DNA from: Bacteroidales bacterium
Lineage (GTDB): Bacteria > Bacteroidota > Bacteroidia > Bacteroidales > JAAUTT01
NCBI GenBank assembly: GCA_012031335.1
Contig: JAAUTT010000245.1
Span: forward strand, 1-6,675
DNA length: 6,675 nt
Direction of reading: 5' to 3'
Part shown: piece by piece, positions 1 to 5,334 of the stretch
Layout: every line of letters begins with the position of its first letter
Position numbering within the stretch: position 1 is the stretch's first letter
Notes under the pieces: generated by a model
What the model saw: only the letters and a program-made list of their open reading frames with translations
What the model was told of the DNA's origin: nothing
Database searches by the model: none
Program-made: the position numbers and the translations under genes

Positions 1-749
1 CATGCCGGCTATGATCTTAAGAAAAATCCCATGGAATGTAAAAGGAACATGGGTGTGGTTACCCAGGAAATAGCGCTTTATAGTGAGTTGTCGGCGTATG
101 ATAACTTATTGTTTTGGGGAGGCATGTATGAAAATTCCCGGGAAACTTTTGGCGGAACGTATTGTTGAAACCTTAGAGCTGTTTGGTTTAACCGACCGGA
201 AAATGATAAGGTGAAAACCTATTCCGGTGGAATGAAACGCAGGGTTAACATTGCTACCGCCTTGCTGCACCGTCCAAAAGTGCTGTTTATGGATGAACCT
301 ACCGTTGGGATAGATCCTCAAAGCCGGAACCTGATTTTTGAAGTGGTGGAGAAACTGCATAACGAGGGAACAACCATTATTTATACCACCCATTATATGG
401 AAGAAGCAGAGCGTTTGTGCGATCGTATCGGAATAATTGACGATGGAAAAATAATTGCACAGGGAACTCTGAATGAATTGAAGACTTCGGGATCGATGAA
501 AGAATCGGTAGTAATCTCTTATACAAACCTTACGGATAAACTTTTCGATTCAATAAAAAAAGAATGGAATGATCTCCAACGTTTTGATGATACAATACAT
601 TTTTATCCATGAATATTCAGGCCGATTTATCCAAAATTATAATCATGTGCAATGAGGTGGGTATGGATATCCGGCTTATCGATATCCGAAAGGTAAACCT
701 TGAAACAATATTTTTAAGTCGGACCGGTAAAAAATTAAGAGACAAATGA
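1..749 (+). pseudogene. ABC transporter ATP-binding protein, 5'-truncated by the window edge and broken by three frameshifts
   Basis: This is the nucleotide-binding subunit of an ABC-2 type exporter, which powers the permease that follows it. The Walker A loop lies before base 1. Visible in order are the Q-loop region (VVTQE, near 55-69), the signature YSGGMKRR (220-243), Walker B VLFMDEP (280-300) followed by the D-loop GIDPQS, and the H-loop histidine in YTTHYMEEA (391-393). The frame runs 1-132 in frame 1, then 134-202 in frame 2, then about 202-608 in frame 1, then about 609-749 in frame 3. The breaks fit one extra A in the A-run 131-134, one missing A in the run 200-203, and one missing base near 601-608. 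Reading across them gives continuous sequence typical of the family, ending in a normal C-terminal tail (NIQADLSKIII... to GKKLRDK). The stop overlaps the permease start by 4 bp (ATGA), which suggests translational coupling. The family call is firm. Whether the gene is dead or carries sequencing errors cannot be told from this sequence. The substrate is unknown. Confidence 0.88.
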
Positions 750-1501
750 TAAAACTTGTAAAGAAAGATCTGAAATTGTTCTTCAGTAATAAGCAAGACC
801 TGTTGCTTACTTTTGCATTGCCCATTCTGTTTATAAGCTTGTTTGCTTTTGTTTTCGGAAGAATGAACAATTCCCCGGATGGGAAATTAGTGAGTCTTGT
901 TCAATCGGTGGCAGGCACTGCAGTTATGATGTTGTTATTTTCAGTTGCAGGTATAGGAGGAAGCCTTTTGGATGAAAAGCAGGAAGGCATGTTAAAGAAG
1001 TTACTATGTACGCCCATACCTCCTGATCATATCCTCTTTGGGAAACTGGTCTTTGTGAATATTATTTCCATTATTCAGCTAATAATTATGTTTGGTTATG
1101 CTTGGTTGGTTTTTGGTTTAGACATTATACATCATATCCCTTCTCTTTTACTTATTATTATTTCAATAGCCTTTGCCTGTTCCGGTTTTGGTTTGGTTCT
1201 TGCCTCATTTGCCAGAACACGCCAGCAGGTGCAGGGATTTTCTACCCTCATTGTACTTGTTATGAGTGCTATCGGAGGCAGCATGATTCCTCTGTTTGCA
1301 ATGCCCGAAACAATGCAAAAGATGGCTGTTTTTACGGTGAATTACTGGGGGATTCAAGGAGTTTATGACATCTTCTTGAAACTTGTCCCGTTAACCGATT
1401 TTACATTTTTATCGAACATAATTGTATTACTTGGCATGGGGTCTTTTTTAAATTTCATTGCTCTTCTGATGTTCAGGCGAAATATTTTAAAGATGGTTTA
1501 G
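746..1501 (+). CDS. ABC-2 type transporter permease
   Basis: This inner-membrane subunit of 251 residues forms the export path driven by the ATPase encoded just upstream. Six hydrophobic segments are visible: residues about 19-38, 51-74, 100-123, 131-154, 165-186 and 220-243. The cytosolic stretch after the second segment (LLDEKQEGMLKKLLCTPIPP, then the GK before segment three) is a hallmark of ABC-2 permeases, and so is the VMSAIGGSMIPLF segment. The ATG start overlaps the ATPase stop, and the next gene is more than 300 bp away, so the two are probably one operon. The first two membrane segments are joined by only about 12 residues (39-50). Bacteroidota relatives with a similar core, as I recall them, carry a large extracytoplasmic domain there and total roughly 350-420 residues. 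Short members of the clan near 250-280 residues (DrrB/NodJ type) also exist, so the protein may simply belong to that group. The frame is intact. The substrate cannot be inferred. Confidence 0.9.
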   Translation: MIKLVKKDLKLFFSNKQDLLLTFALPILFISLFAFVFGRMNNSPDGKLVSLVQSVAGTAVMMLLFSVAGIGGSLLDEKQEGMLKKLLCTPIPPDHILFGKLVFVNIISIIQLIIMFGYAWLVFGLDIIHHIPSLLLIIISIAFACSGFGLVLASFARTRQQVQGFSTLIVLVMSAIGGSMIPLFAMPETMQKMAVFTVNYWGIQGVYDIFLKLVPLTDFTFLSNIIVLLGMGSFLNFIALLMFRRNILKMV

Positions 1502-1571
1502 ATGCTCAAAACAGTTTTACTTTAACAGATTCGAAAATTAACTCGTTATTTTATAATCCCTAACCTGGATT

Positions 1572-1716
1572 ATTCATAAACCTTAATTAACCTCACCCCC
1601 GGCCCCTCTCCTGAAAGAGAGGGGAGAAAGAACGTGCCACATTATTTTCGGAGCGTTTCAAAGTCCCTCTCCTCGTAGAAGAGGGATTAAGGGTGAGGTG
1701 TTATAAATTTATGAAT
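1572..1716. repeat. Nested imperfect inverted repeat with two internal hairpins (dispersed-repeat-like element)
   Basis: The outer arms are ATTCATAAA (1572-1580) with TTTATGAAT (1708-1716), then CCTCACCC (1591-1598) with GGGTGAGG (1691-1698), and CCCTCT in the left arm again faces AGAGGG in the right arm. Inside, two hairpins stand side by side. The first has stem CCCCTCTC/GAGAGGGG (1603-1610 and 1617-1624) with a 6-base loop. The second has stem TCCCTCT/AGAGGGA (1664-1670 and 1680-1686) with a 9-base loop. The arms can therefore fold either as one long stem or as a branched form. Similar CCTCACCC...CCCCTCTCC palindromes are, from memory, widespread between genes in Bacteroidota genomes. There is no T tract, so it is not a standard intrinsic terminator. 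It may be a non-autonomous mobile repeat or an RNA structure insulating the ABC mRNA from the kinase mRNA. Confidence 0.75.
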
Positions 1717-1796
1717 TAAATAGGCTAAAGAGAATGAATTGATTTTTCAGTTTTAACCCTCGAGCTGGTGCCAAAAAAACTGAACATTCTTTCATG

Positions 1797-1804
1797 CAAA
1801 AGTA
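1797..1804 (-). promoter_or_regulatory. Possible Bacteroidota -7 promoter element on the minus strand
   Basis: Read on the minus strand the bases are TACTTTTG, a full match to the TAnnTTTG -7 consensus of Bacteroidota sigma-ABfr promoters. No clear TTG sits at the expected -33 distance. Transcription from it would run away from the kinase gene and through the inverted repeat at 1572-1716, antisense to the ABC operon end. An eight-base match in A/T-rich DNA may be chance. Confidence 0.2.
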
Positions 1805-1826
1805 GAATTAGTTTAACTTGGTCATT

Positions 1827-2853
1827 ATGAAAAAAACAATCGCAAACGGTGGGTCATCATATGGATTATATTTTTTATAATAACACCCCCAATTATTGGC
1901 TATTTAATTCAAGGTCCTAAAATATTTTCCTCCGTTTCATATTATTTTACTTATACTTCCATTGGATATGCATACGGAATTGCCTTTGGAGTTGGCAATT
2001 CGTTACTTGGCAGATATTTTTCCAAACTCGACTGGACAAAAAATCCTAAACGGACAAATCTGATCAGTTTTCTGGTATTTATGGGTACGGGTATTTTATG
2101 GGTATTATGATACCTATACAGTCGACCGGTTTCTTGTGGGGAATGTCGGGAGAGTCAGTTTTTTATGATGTGTTAGTAAAAGCTTTTTTCTCTACTGTTA
2201 TAAATCTGGTTGTGTTCTATTTTTATAGCACCACACTTATTTCAAATAATTGGATCAAGGCAGTTGAAAAAAACGAGGAATTAAAAAGAGAAAACCTGCT
2301 GGCCCGTTACGAAGCCCTGAAAAACCAGGTAAACCCACACTTTCTTTTTAACAGTTTAAATACGCTTAGCGGACTGGTAGAACAACAACCGGAACTGGCC
2401 ACTGGTTTTATAAAAAAGCTATCGGACATTTACCGGTATGTGCTCGATCAGAACGATAAGGAACTGGTTTCGATTCATGACGAGTTGAAATTTGTTGACG
2501 ATTATGTTTTTTTGTCGAGAATACGGCTTGGCGAGGGACTGATATTCCATTCGCATATACCGGACGGCCAAACTTTTCAGGTGGTTCCGCTCGGCATACA
2601 AATGCTTGTCGAAAACGCCATCAAGCACAACATCGCATCCGACGATATGCCCTTAACCATTGAAATGAAGCTGGTAAGTGGTTTTGTGATCGTGCAAAAC
2701 AACCATCAAATGAAAAAAACGATACCTTCGGGTAAGTTACCCCTGGGGCTCGAAAACCTAAAGAAACGGTATGCATATCTTTCCGGTAAATCGGTAGAAA
2801 TTATCGAAACTGAAGATATGTTTACCGTAAAATTACCGCTCGTTGAATTTTAA
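1827..2853 (+). pseudogene. LytS-like membrane sensor histidine kinase (His_kinase family), frame broken near its start and in the membrane domain
   Basis: This kinase probably senses a signal at the inner membrane and phosphorylates the LytTR regulator encoded 3 bp downstream. Four hydrophobic segments are seen (about 1850-1910, 1922-2005, 2060-2115 and 2180-2245), then a short charged helix (NEELKRENLLARYEAL). Next come the H-box NQVNPHFLFNSLN with its histidine at 2338-2340, the ATP-binding N-box VENAIKHN (2608-2631) and the G-box LGLENLKKRY near 2746-2775. The part from 2098 on is one open frame (251 codons, catalytic core complete). The N-terminal half reads in frame 2 (about 1829-2108) and has no usable start of its own. 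ATG at 1827 fits if the A-run 1830-1836 lacks one A, and a second base is missing near 2095-2110. Restoring both gives exactly 342 residues, normal for the family. If the breaks are real, only the membrane-anchor half is lost. The signal is unknown. Confidence 0.85.
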
Positions 2854-2856
2854 GCT

Positions 2857-3608
2857 ATGAATTGCCTGATAATAGAAGATGAAAAAATTGCTGCCGAAAG
2901 GTTGGTCGGATTAATCAAAAAGTGCGACCCCTCCCTTGAAGTTGCAGCCATCGTGCAATCGGTCACAAATGCTGTTCAGTGGTTAAACACACATCCGGAT
3001 CCCGGTTTAATTGTATGGATATTCAACTGGCCGATGGTTTAAGCTTTGAAATATTTGAGCAAACAACGGTGAAAGCCCCGGTGATTTTCACCACCGCTTA
3101 TGAGGAATATGCCATTAAAGCATTTAAGGTGAATAGCATCGATTACCTGCTGAAACCGATCGACCCGCAGGAACTAAATAATGCAATTGATAAGTTTAAA
3201 GCAACCAACCAACACAGGGAAATCCCGGCACAGGTATTCGAGAACATCATGCAGTCGCTCACAAAGCAATACAAAAGCAAATTTGTAATTAAAGCAGGCG
3301 AGCATATCAGGGTGTTTACCACCGACGATGTGCAGTGCTTTTGCAGCATGGAAAAATGTACTTTTCTGCGGAATAATTCGGGCAGGGATTATGCTATCAG
3401 CTATACCCTCGACCAATTGGAAGAACTGCTGGATCCCGCAAAGTTTTTCAGGATCAACCGTAAATTCATCGTTTCCTTTTCGGCTATATCCGACATCATC
3501 AGTTTTTCGAACAGCAGGTTACAAGTGCACCTTCACACATATAAATCCAATGAATTAGTCGTGAGCCGCGAAAAAGTGCAGGAATTTAAAAAGTGGTTAG
3601 AGAGTTGA
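2857..3608 (+). pseudogene. LytTR-family response regulator, frame broken just before the phosphoacceptor aspartate
   Basis: This is a cytoplasmic DNA-binding regulator and the partner of the kinase ending 3 bp upstream. The receiver domain has the acidic cluster IIEDEK (residues 5-10), the phosphoacceptor aspartate in MDIQLADG (GAT at 3018-3020), the conserved T in IFTTAYEEYA and the K in YLLKPI. A linker leads to a C-terminal LytTR domain of about 100 residues (FVIKAGEHIRVF to the end), including the typical FFRINRKFIVS motif that precedes the last strands. Codons run in frame 1 from 2857 to about 3012 and in frame 3 from 3015 to 3608. One missing base in the stretch 3010-3014 explains this, and restoring it gives 250 residues, the usual size. 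As written, a ribosome stops at 3040-3042 with an incomplete receiver. The downstream piece could start at ATG 2979 or 3015 but would lack the acidic pocket. The family is clear. Its target genes are not visible. Confidence 0.87.
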
Positions 3609-3660
3609 TGAAAGAAGTCGAAGGACCACAGACCGCGGCCGATAAAGAAGTTGATCCGCT

Positions 3661-3702
3661 AAAAAATAAAAATCCCCGCAGAAACCTAAACCTGCAGGGA
3701 TT
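3661..3702 (-). terminator. Intrinsic terminator of the susCD operon, possibly bidirectional
   Basis: The arms AATCCCCGCAG (3671-3681) and CTGCAGGGATT (3692-3702) enclose a 10-base loop. Read on the minus strand the 11-bp stem is complete with one G-U pair and is followed by TTTATTTTTT (3670-3661), a textbook intrinsic terminator 22 bases past the susD stop. On the + strand the same position is a C-A mismatch and the tail is only TTTAATATAT, so it would be weaker for the regulator transcript that ends 53 bases before the T-tract side. Confidence 0.88.
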
Positions 3703-3723
3703 TAATATATATATAATTAAAGC

Positions 3724-5208
3724 CTAATTCATAATCCAGATATTGGAATTGATGTCATCGGTTTCGTTATCGAACTGCGCTTTCAGGGCAGCCTTGTAAT
3801 TAGCCTCGTTGGTGGTTCTTTCCGAAAGAGGATATTGCCATCTTTTAGGGATACGACCACTATTGCCGGTTCCGGGGCCAGTGAGGAAAGTAGGCACTCC
3901 TGTGCGGCGATAGTTAAAGAAAGCTTCCCATCCGGAGTTATTAAAGAAGGCCAGATATTTCTGTGTTAAAATCTGGTTAAGTCCGGCATTGTTGTTACCG
4001 GCATATTTAACATCAACCTGATTGAGATAAGTTTCCAGCGTGGCAGCATCGGATATTCCATAAAAATTCACAGAAGCAGTAATACCCTTTTTATACCAGG
4101 TTTCGGCATCGCCACTCGCCCAACCGCGGTTGATAGCTTCGGCAATGTTGAAGCACATCTCGGGATAACCGATCTGCATGCAGGGTTCGCCGGTATAAGT
4201 GCTGTAATAGCGGCTTTTGCTTATCCAGGAGTATTCACCTTTAAGCGCTTTTGTCGACATATCGTCGAGACCTTCGCCTGAGCTTGCACCCACATAAGCT
4301 TCGAAATCGGTAATTGCAAGTCCCGCAGCAATTTTAGCAGGAGCAGGGTCGGCAACAACGAAAGTGCGTGGATCCTTTAATGCAGCAAGGGTATTCAGGT
4401 AAGTAGCCGACATATTACGGCGGGTGGCATTGAACCCATAATTATCCTGGTTATTCGGATACTTGTTTATAGAATTATAAACATACTGGAGGTTATCGCC
4501 CATTCCTTCCATCAAAGGATATTTGGCAGGATTGTTTACAATGGCTGCAAATTTCTGTTTGATATTAAGGTCGGCATCGTTCTCCTTTTTACTGAGATGC
4601 ATTAACACCCTCAAAGTATAGGCATTTACAACTTTTTGCCATTTCTTCAGGTCACCACCCAGCATAAAGTCACCCGATGGACCTGCTCCACCTTCGCTGA
4701 TTATGGTAGCCAGGTTGTTGTTGCAATCTTCCAATAACTGAAGCACACCAATAAATACCTGTTTTTGGGCATCGTATTTTGGAGCTTTGTTTTCTAAACC
4801 CTTAAGCGCTTCCGTCATTGGAATATCGCCCATAAGGAGTGTCATTTCAGTAAAGAAATAAGCTCTGAAGAATTTGCCAAGAGCAGAATAGGCGTTGTTT
4901 TCTTTTGCACCGGTTTTTAAGGCTTCATCCTCCATTTTAACTACATTCTTCAGGGTTGTGAAGCTGAAGCTGTAATTGGTCCAGTTGTATTCCTGGGTTC
5001 CATAGTAGTTATAATTGCTGCACCAGAACTGATTCCATTTCTGGGCATCAGTCCATGGCTCGCGGTACAAATCGTCCAGAATGGATGAGAAAACAAGAGA
5101 AGGAGGCACATTGGTGGGCCGGTTGGGGTCTTTTTCAAGTTCTTCGAAATCCTGGCACGAAGTTACCAGTACCAGTAAACTCAGGATGGATAATATGATT
5201 TTTTTCAT
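3724..5208 (-). CDS. SusD/RagB-like nutrient-binding outer-membrane lipoprotein
   Basis: This is a surface lipoprotein of 494 residues that, in characterised SusCD pairs, acts as the lid over the SusC channel and captures substrate. The N-terminus is a lipoprotein signal peptide: MKK, a hydrophobic core, and the lipobox LVTSC with the lipidated cysteine at residue 18. It is followed by the acidic stretch QDFEELEKDPNRP, similar to export signals of surface lipoproteins in this phylum. The body is rich in W, Y and N, as expected for the family. The C-terminal part has the typical GWEAFFNYRRTGVPTF and RIPKRWQYPLSE motifs seen in SusD-like proteins (probably the SusD-like_2 group). Length is normal and the frame is intact. 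The ATG is preceded by an A/T-rich leader without a Shine-Dalgarno sequence, as usual in Bacteroidota. It is the second gene after susC on this strand, and a terminator follows it. No neighbouring enzyme reveals the ligand, which could be a glycan, a peptide or another oligomer. Confidence 0.95.
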   Translation of the reverse strand: MKKIILSILSLLVLVTSCQDFEELEKDPNRPTNVPPSLVFSSILDDLYREPWTDAQKWNQFWCSNYNYYGTQEYNWTNYSFSFTTLKNVVKMEDEALKTGAKENNAYSALGKFFRAYFFTEMTLLMGDIPMTEALKGLENKAPKYDAQKQVFIGVLQLLEDCNNNLATIISEGGAGPSGDFMLGGDLKKWQKVVNAYTLRVLMHLSKKENDADLNIKQKFAAIVNNPAKYPLMEGMGDNLQYVYNSINKYPNNQDNYGFNATRRNMSATYLNTLAALKDPRTFVVADPAPAKIAAGLAITDFEAYVGASSGEGLDDMSTKALKGEYSWISKSRYYSTYTGEPCMQIGYPEMCFNIAEAINRGWASGDAETWYKKGITASVNFYGISDAATLETYLNQVDVKYAGNNNAGLNQILTQKYLAFFNNSGWEAFFNYRRTGVPTFLTGPGTGNSGRIPKRWQYPLSERTTNEANYKAALKAQFDNETDDINSNIWIMN

Positions 5209-5234
5209 TTTTATATTTTTTTTTGATAATGACC

Positions 5235-5250
5235 CAGGGAATTTTCCCTG
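5235..5250. repeat. Short perfect palindrome in the susD leader
   Basis: CAGGGAA (5235-5241) and TTCCCTG (5244-5250) are exact reverse complements around a 2-base centre. In the susC-susD transcript this would be a 6-7 bp hairpin ending 26 bases before the susD ATG. It is followed by A-rich rather than U-rich RNA, so it is not an intrinsic terminator. It could be an mRNA-stability hairpin, part of the translation leader, or a protein-binding operator. Function is inference. Confidence 0.55.
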
Positions 5251-5283
5251 AATAATATTGCATAATGTCTTAAAGTTTAAGGA

Positions 5284-5325
5284 CCTCTCCCCACCTGCCC
5301 TTTCGACAGGTTCTACCGGGAGAGG
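5284..5325. repeat. Two-tier palindromic element between susC and susD
   Basis: The outer stem is CCTCTCCC (5284-5291) with GGGAGAGG (5318-5325), a perfect 8-bp match. Inside it ACCTG (5293-5297) pairs with CAGGT (5307-5311) around CCCTTTCGA. The element begins 9 bases past the susC stop and ends well before the susD start. The inner ACCTGCCCTTTCGACAGGT unit resembles, from memory, a short repeat scattered between genes in many Bacteroidota genomes, and the CCTCTCC arm recalls the element at 1572-1716. In the mRNA it would form a strong hairpin without a U tract. Confidence 0.75.
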
Positions 5326-5334
5326 CTTACTTAA

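Larger units (their letters stand above)
1502..1826. other. Gene-free spacer between the permease and the sensor kinase
   Basis: No convincing reading frame is present in these 325 bases on either strand. The middle is filled by the nested inverted repeat at 1572-1716. The flanks (1502-1571 and 1717-1826) are A/T-rich. I found no good Bacteroidota promoter (TTG near -33 with TAnnTTTG near -7) pointing toward the kinase. One -7-like element points the other way (1797-1804). No tRNA or riboswitch was recognised. There is no T-tract terminator directly after the permease stop. Confidence 0.6.

Noticed and set aside
121..212. Programmed ribosomal frameshifting in the ATPase
   Set aside because: Two opposite shifts would be needed in quick succession, with a third later. 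No slippery heptamer with a downstream structure was seen, and ordinary family members have a single frame.
1102..1368. 88-codon open frame inside the permease gene
   Set aside because: It is a shadow of the permease in another frame, rich in cysteine and aromatic residues, with no family resemblance.
1572..1716. CRISPR array or intrinsic terminator in the spacer
   Set aside because: There are only inverted, not regularly spaced direct, repeats, and no T tract follows either hairpin.
3608..3727. Small open frame of 39 codons starting with an ATG that overlaps the regulator stop (TGATG), beginning MKEVEGPQTAADKEVD
   Set aside because: It runs straight through the terminator hairpin and past the convergent susD stop, and its last third is A/T-rich repeat-like sequence. 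The start overlap is probably accidental.
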